From Caulobacter flavus (GTDB taxonomy: Bacteria; Pseudomonadota; Alphaproteobacteria; Caulobacterales; Caulobacteraceae): a DNA stretch of 64,000 bases. Positions 24,836 through 32,572 of the stretch are shown piece by piece. The translations under genes were made by a program, and so were the position numbers. Within the stretch, counting starts at the first letter, position 1. Each line of letters opens with the position of its first letter. Location of the stretch: positions 5,120,001 to 5,184,000 of the forward strand of contig NZ_CP026100.1 of assembly GCF_003722335.1 (NCBI RefSeq), written 5' to 3'. Below the pieces are notes generated by a model that saw only the letters and a program-made list of their open reading frames with translations, searched no databases and was not told where the DNA came from.

Positions 24836-25552
24836 ATGCAACGGTTCGTCGCCTACTACAGGGTCTCCACCAAGCGGCAGGGCGAGAGCGGCCTGGGCCT
24901 CGACGCCCAGCGCGACGCCGTCCGCGCCTATGTTGCCGGCCGGGCGGTGGTCGCCGAGTTTGAGGAGGTGGAGAGCGGCAAGAAGGCGGACAGGCCTGCT
25001 CTGGAGGCCGCCCTTCGGGCCTGCCGGCTGCACGGGGCCATCCTGGTCATCGCCAAGCTCGACCGATTGTCCCGGAGCGTCACCTTCATCTCGAAGCTGA
25101 TGGACGAGGGCGTCCAGTTCGTCGCCTGCGATCTGCCCCACGCCAACGCCCTCACCGTCGGCATCATGGCCAGCGTCGCCCAGTTCGAGCGCGAAATGAT
25201 CTCGACCAGGACCCGCCAGGCCCTCGCCGCCGCCAAGGCTCGCGGTGTCGTCCTGGGCGGTCGCCGTGGCGATCACCGGATCGAGGACCACGCCACTGTC
25301 GGTCGTATGCGTTCAACTCGGGTGAGGTCCGAACGCGCAACAAGCGCCGCCGGCGACGTCATGGCGGTCGTGGAAGACATTCGTGGTGGCGGTGAGCGAT
25401 CGTTGCAGGCTTTGGCTGACGAGCTCAACGCTCGGAAGATTTTCGCGCCGCGCGGTGGTCTTTGGTCGGCGGGGCAGGTCAGACGAACCGTGCTCCGAGC
25501 CCAGACCGTTTCGCCGGTGGACCAAAAAGAATGCCTACATCAGGCGTCTTGA
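24836..25552 (+). CDS. serine recombinase (resolvase/invertase family)
   Basis: A 238-residue recombinase with AGGAG before the ATG at 24836. The catalytic domain starts MQRFVAYYRVSTKRQGESGLGL (Ser in YRVST), continues with AILVIAKLDRLSRS (second Arg motif) and QFEREMISTRTRQALAAAKARG (helix E). The C-terminal 90 residues include a helix-turn-helix-like SLQALADELNARKI. It is the size of resolvases or DNA invertases. It marks an internal boundary: upstream lies the peptidase operon, downstream an AT-rich segment with nested inverted repeats. Confidence 0.88.
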   Translation: MQRFVAYYRVSTKRQGESGLGLDAQRDAVRAYVAGRAVVAEFEEVESGKKADRPALEAALRACRLHGAILVIAKLDRLSRSVTFISKLMDEGVQFVACDLPHANALTVGIMASVAQFEREMISTRTRQALAAAKARGVVLGGRRGDHRIEDHATVGRMRSTRVRSERATSAAGDVMAVVEDIRGGGERSLQALADELNARKIFAPRGGLWSAGQVRRTVLRAQTVSPVDQKECLHQAS

Positions 25553-25892
25553 CGATCCGGAAAGTTGTGGTAACCGCGCATGCGTTGTTAATAGTAGATA
25601 TAACAATATCTCTTATTTGATATATTTCTATTGGTTGGAGAAGCGCGCTTCGCGCGCACAACGTGATTTGCTTCGCCCGGAGCGCTACGCGCTCTCGGGA
25701 CTGCACAAATCACGTTGTTGAACTCAGATTGTCACTTGTGTCCGGGGTGTGGACTTGCGACAAAGTCCCTCGACCTCGATGGTCACTCTCCTGCGGTGCT
25801 GAGCGCCGCATCGCGGCGCTACCAGCTTCGTTTGCAGTGCGTCGTCTATCCTACCGGGTCATCAGGGATGGTTCCGGTCAAAATAGAACCTG
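25553..25892. repeat. AT-rich gap with nested inverted repeats (hairpin 25658-25718)
   Basis: No gene is supported in this 340-bp gap. Bases 25560-25640 are unusually AT-rich for this genome. A GCGCGC/GCGCGC stem follows at 25642-25657, and then a 13-bp perfect inverted repeat (ACAACGTGATTTG at 25658-25670, complement at 25706-25718) that encloses a second stem, CCCGGAGCGC with GCGCTCTCGGG. This could be a recombination site for the serine recombinase, an extruded single-strand origin, or a two-way terminator. Confidence 0.6.
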
Positions 25893-26930
25893 ATGTCCAC
25901 TCCAAAACCCACCCGGGTTCCCACTCGGGATCAGCTGCGGCGCGCGAGCGCTGCTGTATTCGCGTCTCCTTGGTCGGTCGGCACGGCCTCTGACGGCTCT
26001 CCGAGCCTTCTTGGCCGGGACGCCATCCAAATGATGCTCGCTGAGCTTCCTGCCCGCGAACAAGATGCAGGCCGTAGAGTCCTTGCTGCGATGGAAGGGC
26101 AGTTGCAGACATACACGCCCGCACTTCTCGGGATATTCGAAAAGCGAGATGCGATCCGCGCGCGCTGGGCTGAGGCGGCCCAAAGGCCCTTTGTGCCCAG
26201 GGTCAGAGCGGTCCTGCGTCAGGCCATCGGGTGCGCGATCTACGCAGATTCAAGCGCGGGGCTTGAGCGCTTGGCGGTGGGTGATCGGCCTCCTCCCGAA
26301 GGACCCGCGGTGGAGACCAGCTGTTCGGCTGTGTTCGACGCGTTGCTCGGAACTGCGGAACGAGTTCCTCCGATTTCGGCGTCGTTCATTAACGAGCCTG
26401 AAGTTTGGATCTCGGCGCAGAAGCCATCACCAGCAGAAGCTTCGCGCTGCTCCACCGGCAAGGCGGAGCTGCAGCAAGCGATCAACTATATGACCGCCCG
26501 CGCTTGGCGGCACCATGTTGTGCCTGGAGCTTGGCGGCTTCGGCTGGTCGCCGGCAGCGCCCTTCAGCGGGAAATCCGGAAGTATCGTGACGACGACACC
26601 GAGCGCGGACGAGCTCGACACATCGCGGGTCAGGCGATCTTGAAGATCTCCGCCAAGATTGGACGCGATGCTTTCCGGATGATGGCGCGGAGCAGAGACG
26701 ATGATGTCGGCAGCCTCCGTGCCTACCTCGAAGAGCTTCGGGCGGTCATGTCGCAAGCCGCTCAGCGGGGGGGTGAAGAAGGGCTGCGCCAGCTCGTTGA
26801 GGAAGGTGTCCACGGGCCTGTCACCGACAAGAGGCGTCACCGACGAGTGAAACGTTGGGAGGCGGCCAAGGAGCTCCTGACGCACCTCGGCGACGGCATC
26901 GAAGCCGAGCCACTCGCCAGCAGCAGCTAG
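25893..26930 (+). CDS. unknown island protein
   Basis: A 345-residue frame starting at ATG 25893 with no clear Shine-Dalgarno sequence. No family recognised. It looks soluble and helical, with basic stretches (HRRVKRWEAAKELLTHL near the C-terminus, ALQREIRKYRDDDTERGRARH in the middle). Two features are SKIGRDAFRMMARSRDDD and AAQRGGEEGLRQLVEEGVHG. Its TAG stop shares CTAG with the stop of the convergent XRE gene. Codon use is less GC-biased than in core genes. Confidence 0.6.
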   Translation: MSTPKPTRVPTRDQLRRASAAVFASPWSVGTASDGSPSLLGRDAIQMMLAELPAREQDAGRRVLAAMEGQLQTYTPALLGIFEKRDAIRARWAEAAQRPFVPRVRAVLRQAIGCAIYADSSAGLERLAVGDRPPPEGPAVETSCSAVFDALLGTAERVPPISASFINEPEVWISAQKPSPAEASRCSTGKAELQQAINYMTARAWRHHVVPGAWRLRLVAGSALQREIRKYRDDDTERGRARHIAGQAILKISAKIGRDAFRMMARSRDDDVGSLRAYLEELRAVMSQAAQRGGEEGLRQLVEEGVHGPVTDKRRHRRVKRWEAAKELLTHLGDGIEAEPLASSS

Positions 26931-27187
26931 AAGTCCAACCTGTCCGGCATCGCCGCCGCCAAAGCCGCCATCAGGTCGCCGGCAGGATTGCCCAGCGCCT
27001 TGGCGATGGCGATGAACTCCACCACATCGATCCGGCGTTCCCGGCCTTCGATCTTGGAGACAAAGGAACGCGGCTTTCCAAGGCGGTCCGCCAGCTCACG
27101 CTGAGTCAAACCGGCCTCTTTCCGCTTCTCGACCAAGAAGCCGATCGCCACTCCGTATGCCGTCGAGGAGACCCAAGGTCTCTGCAT
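26927..27187 (-). CDS. small XRE-family DNA-binding protein
   Basis: An 86-residue regulator from ATG 27187 (MQRPWVSSTAYGV). Helix-turn-helix: LVEKRKEAGLTQRELADRLGKPRSFVSKIEGRERRIDVVEFIAIAKALG in overlapping parts, of the kind that usually autoregulates. A perfect 15-bp palindrome lies 49 bp upstream, between this gene and the divergent lipoprotein gene. A longer frame from 27238 is possible but would run into that operator. Confidence 0.82.
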   Translation of the reverse strand: MQRPWVSSTAYGVAIGFLVEKRKEAGLTQRELADRLGKPRSFVSKIEGRERRIDVVEFIAIAKALGNPAGDLMAALAAAMPDRLDF

Positions 27188-27235
27188 GGTCGCCGCCTGT
27201 TCCCAGAGCGGCGCTTCTGCTATGCGCGGCGTCAG

Positions 27236-27250
27236 CACCCATCATGGGTG
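27236..27250. promoter_or_regulatory. perfect 15-bp operator between the XRE and lipoprotein genes
   Basis: CACCCATCATGGGTG is a perfect palindrome with a single central base. It lies between divergent genes, 27 bp before the lipoprotein ATG and 49 bp from the XRE ATG. The small XRE protein is the obvious candidate binder. Confidence 0.6.
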
Positions 27251-27276
27251 CAATTGTTCTGCATTTGGGGGGATGT

Positions 27277-27819
27277 ATGCGCGGAGTGAGTTGGGTTCGT
27301 GCGCTGGTGGCGACGCCTTTCGTCGGAGCTTGCATGGCCAGCCTGTTGGCGGGCTGTAGCGGCCGCGATCCTGACGCCTATCCGAAGGCTTTGGCCGAGG
27401 ACGCCCACGTCGCCCTACTTGGAGCCCTGAAAGATCCTGCCAGCGCCCTTTTTCAAGACGTCGCTTGGTCCACTGGAGTTGATGGTCCGACCATCTGCGG
27501 GCTGGTGAACTCGAAAAACAGCATGGGCGGCTACACCGGTATGCAGCGGTTTGTTCGAACCTTCTCGCCCGATGACGCGGCCATTCTCGAGCAGGTGGCG
27601 AAGGGGGAGACTTCTAAGGACCTCGCCCGTCATGAGCTCAAGGCCAATCGGCTCATAGCTGAGAGCCACAATCGGTTTCCCGACAACGGCGAGGCTATCA
27701 AACCGACTTCTCTGCTCGTGACCGAGGAGCAGGTAGGTAAGAGCAAAATGGACCATGTCTGGGCGTCGAGATGTGGATTTCCCGACCCTGTCGCCTCCCC
27801 GAACGCCTTCACCAATTAA
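27277..27819 (+). CDS. predicted lipoprotein of unknown function
   Basis: A 180-residue product from ATG 27277 (GGGGGGAT upstream). The N-terminus MRGVSWVRALVATPFVGACMASLLAGC is a lipoprotein signal with lipobox LLAGC, so it should be anchored in a membrane facing the periplasm. The mature part includes DPASALFQDVAWS and TICGLVNSKNSMGGYTGMQRFV, a pattern seen in small phage- or island-borne proteins of no known function. It is probably controlled by the adjacent XRE protein. Confidence 0.75.
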   Translation: MRGVSWVRALVATPFVGACMASLLAGCSGRDPDAYPKALAEDAHVALLGALKDPASALFQDVAWSTGVDGPTICGLVNSKNSMGGYTGMQRFVRTFSPDDAAILEQVAKGETSKDLARHELKANRLIAESHNRFPDNGEAIKPTSLLVTEEQVGKSKMDHVWASRCGFPDPVASPNAFTN

Positions 27820-27981
27820 GTTCTTCGGTCTGCCGACTGTGACGGGGGTAATCCTGTTCCTTCCGACACCAAGTTAGTCTTTGGCGGCGGCGGCGGTAAA
27901 ACGCCATACTCTTCAGATGCTTCCCACCCGACGAGCATTGATCGAACCGCTACGGTGATCTTCACATCAACGGAGATCATC

Positions 27982-28257
27982 ATGACCAATCGGTCGTTTT
28001 CGAACTTCCTCGTCAGTCAGATCATCACGGCCAACACCACGCCGGCCGATCTGGCCCGGGACCTGAACTACAAGAGTCCCCTCATCGTCGATCAATGGGT
28101 CGCCGGTGAGGGTCTGCCCGACGCTGGCCTGCTTCCCCGGATCATCGAAGCTCTGAACGCCGACCCGGTGATCGCGGCGATGGCCTGGCTGTCGGCCAAA
28201 GTGCCCGAGTTGGCTGAGCCCCTGCAGGCGGTGGTCATCGAGCAGGTGACGGCATGA
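27982..28257 (+). CDS. small putative HTH protein
   Basis: A 91-residue protein with CGGAG before ATG 27982. Residues 15-70 look like a helix-turn-helix of the phage repressor type (ANTTPADLARDLNYKSPLIVDQWVAGEGLPDAGLLPRIIEAL in parts NTTPADLARDL and LIVDQWVAGEGLPD). It overlaps the next gene as ATGA, so the two are translated together. Function unknown. Confidence 0.6.
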   Translation: MTNRSFSNFLVSQIITANTTPADLARDLNYKSPLIVDQWVAGEGLPDAGLLPRIIEALNADPVIAAMAWLSAKVPELAEPLQAVVIEQVTA

Positions 28258-28430
28258 CCCTGCACGACTTCGTCGTCCGCTATTTCGAACTGTTCATTCT
28301 GGCCTACTTGGTCATCGCGACCATCGTCATCATCCGGAAGCACCAGCGGCGATGGCGGCGGGAGGCTGAAGCCAGGAAAGGCGAGACCAGCTGTCCGCCA
28401 GTTCAACCCGACGACCCCGCCCGTCGCTGA
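28254..28430 (+). CDS. 58-residue single-span membrane protein
   Basis: A frame of 58 codons starting in the ATGA overlap with the preceding gene and ending at TGA 28430. Residues 10-27 (YFELFILAYLVIATIVII) form one membrane helix, followed by a strongly basic stretch (RKHQRRWRREAEARK) that would stay in the cytoplasm. The coupling, GC-rich codon use and clean topology support a real gene. A toxin-like or adaptor role is possible but unproven. Confidence 0.6.
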   Translation: MTLHDFVVRYFELFILAYLVIATIVIIRKHQRRWRREAEARKGETSCPPVQPDDPARR

Positions 28431-28790
28431 CCGCGCCCGAGTCTCTGCGCAACCGCATCGATTTCCCGACTCGGGAAGCGGTCACAGGGGCTCGAAACGA
28501 CCTGCTCCGCTACCAGGGTAGCGGGCGGGGTTTGCGAGTCTCCTGGACGAGAAAATGGACGCTACCCCACGCTGCGTTTCAAGCGGCACGACGCAGAAAA
28601 ATGCCTACATCCATCCGCTTGCATCCAGTGAGGCCTTGGACTATTCAGCCGCCCTCCCGTTCTCGCGGGGGCGACTTCAGCGCTCTGAAGAGGTTGTCGG
28701 ACCTCAAACCGATACCCCCAGTGCCGCCCGCGGGCGCGCTGCATCCGGTCTCCGCTCACCGGTTCAGGAGCGGGCAGTCGGTACTGTCTC
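28431..28790. repeat. gap with an 8-bp inverted repeat; no supported gene
   Basis: CCCGAGTC at 28436-28443 and GACTCGGG at 28468-28475 form a perfect stem with a 24-base loop, straight after the small membrane protein gene; it may be a terminator without a T-run. Frames crossing the rest of the gap on either strand lack start signals and family matches. The excisionase-like gene must be transcribed from a promoter in this stretch. Confidence 0.5.
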
Positions 28791-29108
28791 ATGACATCCC
28801 TGGCCACCTCACGCGACCTCTCGGTCGCGCCTCGACCCGCGAACGACGCGGGCCGCGTACTTCCCCGTCTCCTGAACGCCAAGGAGGCTGCGCAATACCT
28901 AGGCTTTGAAACAAGGGACGTGCTCAAGTCCATTCCAGTCAAGCCGATCGAACTCAGCGTCACTGGTTCTGGATCTAGCAAGCGCTGGGACCGACGAGCC
29001 ATCGACCAATGGCTCAATGAAAAAAGTGGTCTCCTGTCGCGCCCGGCGCTGGAGAGCGGTCATGACGTGGCCCAGGCCGAATTTGACGCTTGGCTTGCCG
29101 CCCAATGA
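28791..29108 (+). CDS. AlpA/excisionase-like helix-turn-helix protein
   Basis: A 105-residue DNA-binding protein starting at ATG 28791. The core LLNAKEAAQYLGFETRDVLKSIPVKPIELSVTGSGSSKRW resembles MerR-like excisionase domains (AKEAAQYLGF, then a wing, then RWDRRAIDQWL). It overlaps the integrase start as ATGA, so both are made together. A role in directing excision or regulating integrase is likely. Confidence 0.75.
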   Translation: MTSLATSRDLSVAPRPANDAGRVLPRLLNAKEAAQYLGFETRDVLKSIPVKPIELSVTGSGSSKRWDRRAIDQWLNEKSGLLSRPALESGHDVAQAEFDAWLAAQ

Positions 29109-30211
29109 AACGGTGCACTCTTGGCCTGCCGCACGCTCATCGGGTGATGAACCGGTCATCCAACGGTACGGTGAGGATTTATTGGTATCGAACGCGGGGC
29201 GGGGAGCAGATCGGCAAGTTCGTCGGCGCAAGCTATGCGGAGGCGATCGCGCTGGAGACGGCTGGTGCTCAGGAAGTCATCGCGGCCTACGCGCGCAAGC
29301 CTGAAAGGCCGGAGGCCAATGCAGCGACGCTTCGAGGCGTGATTGTTCGCTACAAGGCGTCTCCCACCGGCTTTCTGCGTCTAGCGGACAAGACGAAGGT
29401 CAACTGGCGACGTAGCCTGGACCTGATCGACGCAAAGTTCGGCAATCTCACCACCAAGGCTGTCAGTGCGAAGGGGGTCAAGAAAGCGATGATCGCATGG
29501 CGCGACGGCTTCAAGGATACGCCGCGCCAAGCTGACGCCCACATGACCGTGTTGAAACGCTTGCTGTCGTGGGCCGTTGAAAATGAAGAGATCGAGAAGA
29601 ACCCGATTGAAAGGGTGGAGGGGATCTACAAGTCCAACCGCGCGGCCTTGATCGTCGAACCCGACGCGCTGGAAGCGATCCTAGAGCGAGCAACGCCTGA
29701 AGCGCAGCTCGCTATCCGATTTGCTGCCGCAACCGGCGTGCGCCGTGAAGATCTCTGTGAGATCGAATGGAGCTTTTTGCGGGAGAACCATCTTCTATTT
29801 CCCACCAACAAGAGCTCCGGCAGGAAGATTGTTCGCGTGCCCCTGCTAGGAGAGGCCTGGGCGGTTGTGGAAGAGCTCAAAAAGCAACGTGAACAAGCTA
29901 TCGCTGAGGGGCGGGTGCCATCAGCGTTCATGTTCGTGACCGATCGGAAGACACCTTGGAAACCGGACTCTCTCACGCAGGCCTTTGCTCGGGCCGCTAA
30001 AGCCGCCGGCGTCGTTGGTCGTAGACTGAACGATTTGCGGGGAACCGCGATCACCAAGTTTGTCGTTGCGGGCTTCGACAACGATACCATCGCGGACATC
30101 GTTGGTTGGGAAGTGACAAGGGTCGCCAACATCCGGAAGCACTACGTCGACTCCTGGAATGTCGCTGAGCGCCTCATGCAGCAGCTTGAGCGATCCAGAC
30201 AGACGGGCTAA
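29105..30211 (+). CDS. tyrosine-recombinase integrase of the island
   Basis: A 368-residue integrase ending 100 bp from attR. An N-terminal arm-binding region and a SAM-like core-binding domain (residues 70-170) precede the catalytic domain. Catalytic residues: R213 in ATGVRREDL, R312 in LNDLRGTAITKF, W335 in IVGWEVTRV and the nucleophile Y347 in RKHYVDS. The His that normally precedes DLR by one position is Asn (N309), an odd but tolerated change in some integrases. It catalyses insertion at the tRNA-Gly anticodon loop. Confidence 0.92.
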   Translation: MKRCTLGLPHAHRVMNRSSNGTVRIYWYRTRGGEQIGKFVGASYAEAIALETAGAQEVIAAYARKPERPEANAATLRGVIVRYKASPTGFLRLADKTKVNWRRSLDLIDAKFGNLTTKAVSAKGVKKAMIAWRDGFKDTPRQADAHMTVLKRLLSWAVENEEIEKNPIERVEGIYKSNRAALIVEPDALEAILERATPEAQLAIRFAAATGVRREDLCEIEWSFLRENHLLFPTNKSSGRKIVRVPLLGEAWAVVEELKKQREQAIAEGRVPSAFMFVTDRKTPWKPDSLTQAFARAAKAAGVVGRRLNDLRGTAITKFVVAGFDNDTIADIVGWEVTRVANIRKHYVDSWNVAERLMQQLERSRQTG

Positions 30212-30310
30212 AGGGAGCGACCTGTCGCAAGGTGCTGTGTAAACCGCGCTGTAAACTGACCTGAAGCGTTGTCGTTTTGGATTGTTTACCGCATTGAAAA
30301 CACACAAAAA

Positions 30311-30350
30311 TGCGGGCGTAGTTCAGAGGTAGAACGTCAGCTTCCCAAGC
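30311..30350 (+). repeat. attR: 40-bp direct repeat, 5' half of the intact tRNA-Gly(CCC)
   Basis: Identical to 16200-16239. Here it continues into the remaining half of the tRNA gene. The crossover therefore lies in or near the anticodon loop, and the 5' half of the functional tRNA was brought in by the island. Confidence 0.93.
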
Positions 30351-30386
30351 TGAATGTCGGGGGTTCGATTCCCCCCGCCCGCTCCA
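30312..30386 (+). tRNA. tRNA-Gly, anticodon CCC
   Basis: A 75-base cloverleaf with encoded CCA. The acceptor stem pairs GCGGGCG with CGCCCGC; the anticodon loop TTCCCAA (30342-30348) gives anticodon CCC (30344-30346), reading GGG; the T arm is GGGGG-TTCGATT-CCCCC. It serves as the island's attachment site. Its 5' flank now belongs to the island, so its promoter must be supplied by island DNA; TTGTCG at 30269-30274 is a weak -35 candidate. Confidence 0.96.
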
Positions 30387-30469
30387 ATCCCCTCCATCCC
30401 ATCGACATTGACGCCCGCCCTCGCGGGGCGCAGATTCGACGTCAAACAGACGTTCGGGAGGAGAACGCG

Positions 30470-31057
30470 ATGGCCGATGGCGAGGATCATCCCCGCGCGC
30501 GCTTCCACGCCATGACCGAGGGCACGGCAGAGGACTGGGCGATCATCGCCAAGGCCGCCGGCGACTACGGGCGCGAGCTGCCCGACCGGCTGATCAGGCA
30601 CCTGCAACTGCTGGCGGGCGACTGCGGCGGGTTCGCGGTCGACCGGCTGGAGCACAGCCTGCAGACCGCCACCCGCGCCCATCTGGCCGGCGAGGACGAG
30701 GAATACGTCGTCTGCGCCCTGCTCCACGACATCGGCGACATCCTGGGCCCGCGCAACCACGCCGACATCGCCGCCGCCATCGTCCAGCCCTTCGTGTCGG
30801 AGGCCAACCACTGGATGGTGGCCAACCACGCGATCTTCCAGGGCTACTACTTCTTCCACCACCTGGGGCTGGACCGCGACATGCGGGAGACCTTCCGGGG
30901 CCACCCGCACTTCGAACGCACGGCGAAGTTCTGTCACCAATACGACCAGCCGGCCTTCGATCCGGTCTACGAGACCCTGCCGCTGGAGGCGTTCGAACCG
31001 ATGCTCCGGCGCGTGATGAGCACGCCGAAGCGATCGATCTACCTGCGCCCGGAATGA
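30470..31057 (+). CDS. HD-domain protein, PhnZ-like
   Basis: A 195-residue protein with GGGAGGAG before ATG 30470. The metal site is RLEHSLQTATRA, then ALLHDIGD, then NHADIAAAIVQPFVS and WMVANHAIFQGYYFFHH. This arrangement is closer to the diiron HD oxygenases (PhnZ and relatives) than to nucleotide phosphohydrolases. The substrate is unknown; no phosphonate genes are near. First core gene after the island. Confidence 0.8.
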   Translation: MADGEDHPRARFHAMTEGTAEDWAIIAKAAGDYGRELPDRLIRHLQLLAGDCGGFAVDRLEHSLQTATRAHLAGEDEEYVVCALLHDIGDILGPRNHADIAAAIVQPFVSEANHWMVANHAIFQGYYFFHHLGLDRDMRETFRGHPHFERTAKFCHQYDQPAFDPVYETLPLEAFEPMLRRVMSTPKRSIYLRPE

Positions 31058-31138
31058 GCACCCGCGAAGATTGCATCCCCTCGAAACACGCCTAAGCTTT
31101 TCCGGGACGGGCGATCAGGCCCAGCGGGGGAAAAAAGC

Positions 31139-31627
31139 ATGGCCGAGCTCAAGGCAGCCCTGTGCCCGCACTGCGGCACGCACAACAACTTCTACGCCGA
31201 TCGGGCGCTCGCCGCCGTCTGCGGCCGCTGCGAGCGCAAGGTGTTCGAGCGGCGGGCGCTGGCCGTCCTGCCCGACGACATTCTCCGCCACTCCACGCCG
31301 GACGAGCCGCCCCCTGGCAAGATACCGGTGCTGCTGATCTGCTTTGGCCGCGTGCCGGGCAGCATGGTGTCGATAGACGTCCACCGCTACGCCCAGCGCT
31401 TCGAGCCCCAGGTTCGGGTCCTGACCATCGACCCGCTGGAGCACGACGCCTTCGCCACCCGCTACGCCGTGCGGGCCATTCCCACCGGCATACTCCTGCG
31501 CGGCGGACGCGAGGTGGACCGGACGACCGGCGCGCCTTCCGAGCGGAGGGATCCGATCGCCCGCATGCTGCAGAGGCAGGGTTTCTCGCCGCCCCTGTTC
31601 GGAGACGCGCCGACGACGCAGGCCTGA
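31139..31627 (+). CDS. thioredoxin-fold protein with zinc ribbon but no CxxC active site
   Basis: A 162-residue protein. Residues 9-31 form a zinc ribbon (CPHCGTHNN and CGRC), as in thioredoxin 2. The following domain has thioredoxin-like strands (IPVLLICFGRV, VRVLTIDPLEHDAFATRYAVRAIPTGILLRGG with the cis-Pro motif IPT). The WCGPC site is replaced by CFGRVPGS, so only one Cys remains and normal disulfide exchange is unlikely. Possibly a chaperone-like relative. Confidence 0.75.
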   Translation: MAELKAALCPHCGTHNNFYADRALAAVCGRCERKVFERRALAVLPDDILRHSTPDEPPPGKIPVLLICFGRVPGSMVSIDVHRYAQRFEPQVRVLTIDPLEHDAFATRYAVRAIPTGILLRGGREVDRTTGAPSERRDPIARMLQRQGFSPPLFGDAPTTQA

Positions 31628-31634
31628 ACGCGTC

Positions 31635-32525
31635 CTACTGGACGCGCTCGACCTTGATCCCGCGCTTGGCCAGCAGAGTCTGGACGCTGTCGGGACCGAC
31701 CAGGTGGCCGGCGCCGACGGCGACGAAGCTGACGCCCTTGCCGTCCAGCTTGGTCTTCAGTTCGTCGGCCCAGGCGGTGTTCCGGGCGACGATCAGGGTG
31801 CTGTAGAGCGGCTTGTACTTGGTGCGCATCTCGGTGACGAACTGGCCCTCCAGGGCCTTCACGTCGCCGTCGGCCCAGGCCTTGACCAGGGCGTCGAGCT
31901 TGGCGGGGCCTTCGTCGACCTCCTCCAGGGTCGCTTGCAGCAGCGCCACCTCGTCGGCCTGCGGCAGGTCGGCGAAGAAGCGGATCTGCTGCTCGGCCGT
32001 CTCCAGCGACGCCACGCCCTTGCCGCCGGCCTTCAGCTCGGCGGTCAGCACCTGCTCGACGCCCTTCTTGGGATCGAAGCCGGCCTTGATCATCGGCGCC
32101 ATGGCCAGGGTGATGGCGGCCATCCAGGGACGGAAGGCCTCGAGGCCCGCCGCCGGCACGCCCATTTCCTGGCCGTAGGTCTTGGTCTTCTCCCAGTCGG
32201 CGGGCGCCAGCTTCTTCGACAGCGGCGTGGCCTGGTCGATGCCGTACTTGATGATGAGCGGCTGCATGACGGCCATGTCGTCGGCGCCCACCACTTCCAG
32301 CACCAGTTCGTCGGTCGACTTCAGCGCCGCGTCCAGCTTGGGCGAGCGCCACTGGGTCTCGGGCCGCAGCACGTGGACCGTGCCGAAGAGATAGATGGTC
32401 GAGTCGTGGTCCTGGATCTTCCACAGCGCCGGATCGGCCAGGGCCTGGGTGGCGGCCCCCAGGGCGATGACGGAGGCGAGGCCGGCGACGACGCGACGGG
32501 CGGCTTTGGCGGACGAGCGGAGCAT
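31635..32525 (-). CDS. TraB/GumN-family secreted protein
   Basis: A 296-residue protein with a signal peptide (AARRVVAGLASVIALGAATQALA). Family marks: ALWKIQDHDSTIYLFGTVHVL near the N-terminus and FVAVGAGHLVGPDSVQTLLAKRGIKVERV at the C-terminus, both GH-containing metal-site motifs of the TIKI/TraB/GumN superfamily. Eukaryotic relatives are metalloproteases; bacterial substrates are unknown. A second copy of the family lies at 35333-36208. The start at ATG 32525 is chosen for its signal peptide. Confidence 0.85.
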   Translation of the reverse strand: MLRSSAKAARRVVAGLASVIALGAATQALADPALWKIQDHDSTIYLFGTVHVLRPETQWRSPKLDAALKSTDELVLEVVGADDMAVMQPLIIKYGIDQATPLSKKLAPADWEKTKTYGQEMGVPAAGLEAFRPWMAAITLAMAPMIKAGFDPKKGVEQVLTAELKAGGKGVASLETAEQQIRFFADLPQADEVALLQATLEEVDEGPAKLDALVKAWADGDVKALEGQFVTEMRTKYKPLYSTLIVARNTAWADELKTKLDGKGVSFVAVGAGHLVGPDSVQTLLAKRGIKVERVQ

Positions 32526-32572
32526 TCGGATCCTCTTGGGTGAAACGGTTGGGAAAAGGTCGGGGCGACCGG

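Larger units (their letters stand above)
16200..30350. mobile_element. integrative genomic island in tRNA-Gly(CCC)
   Basis: A 14.1-kb island bounded by identical 40-bp direct repeats (16200-16239 and 30311-30350) made of the 5' half of a tRNA-Gly gene through the anticodon loop. A tyrosine integrase and excisionase-like gene lie next to the right repeat. Cargo: an arsenic operon, two convergent operons of conflict-system type, a serine recombinase, and several small regulators and unknown genes. GC content is patchy and drops sharply around 25.6 kb. Base pairing of repeats and integrase is seen directly; mobility today is not shown. Confidence 0.92.

Noticed and set aside
25526-28612. The 12-mer AATGCCTACATC shared by 25526-25545 and 28598-28612
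   Set aside because: A match of this size between two points in 64 kb is expected by chance and flanks do not match.
28562-29017. A 151-codon minus-strand frame over the excisionase-like gene
   Set aside because: It is antisense to a supported gene, has no ribosome site and matches nothing I recognise.
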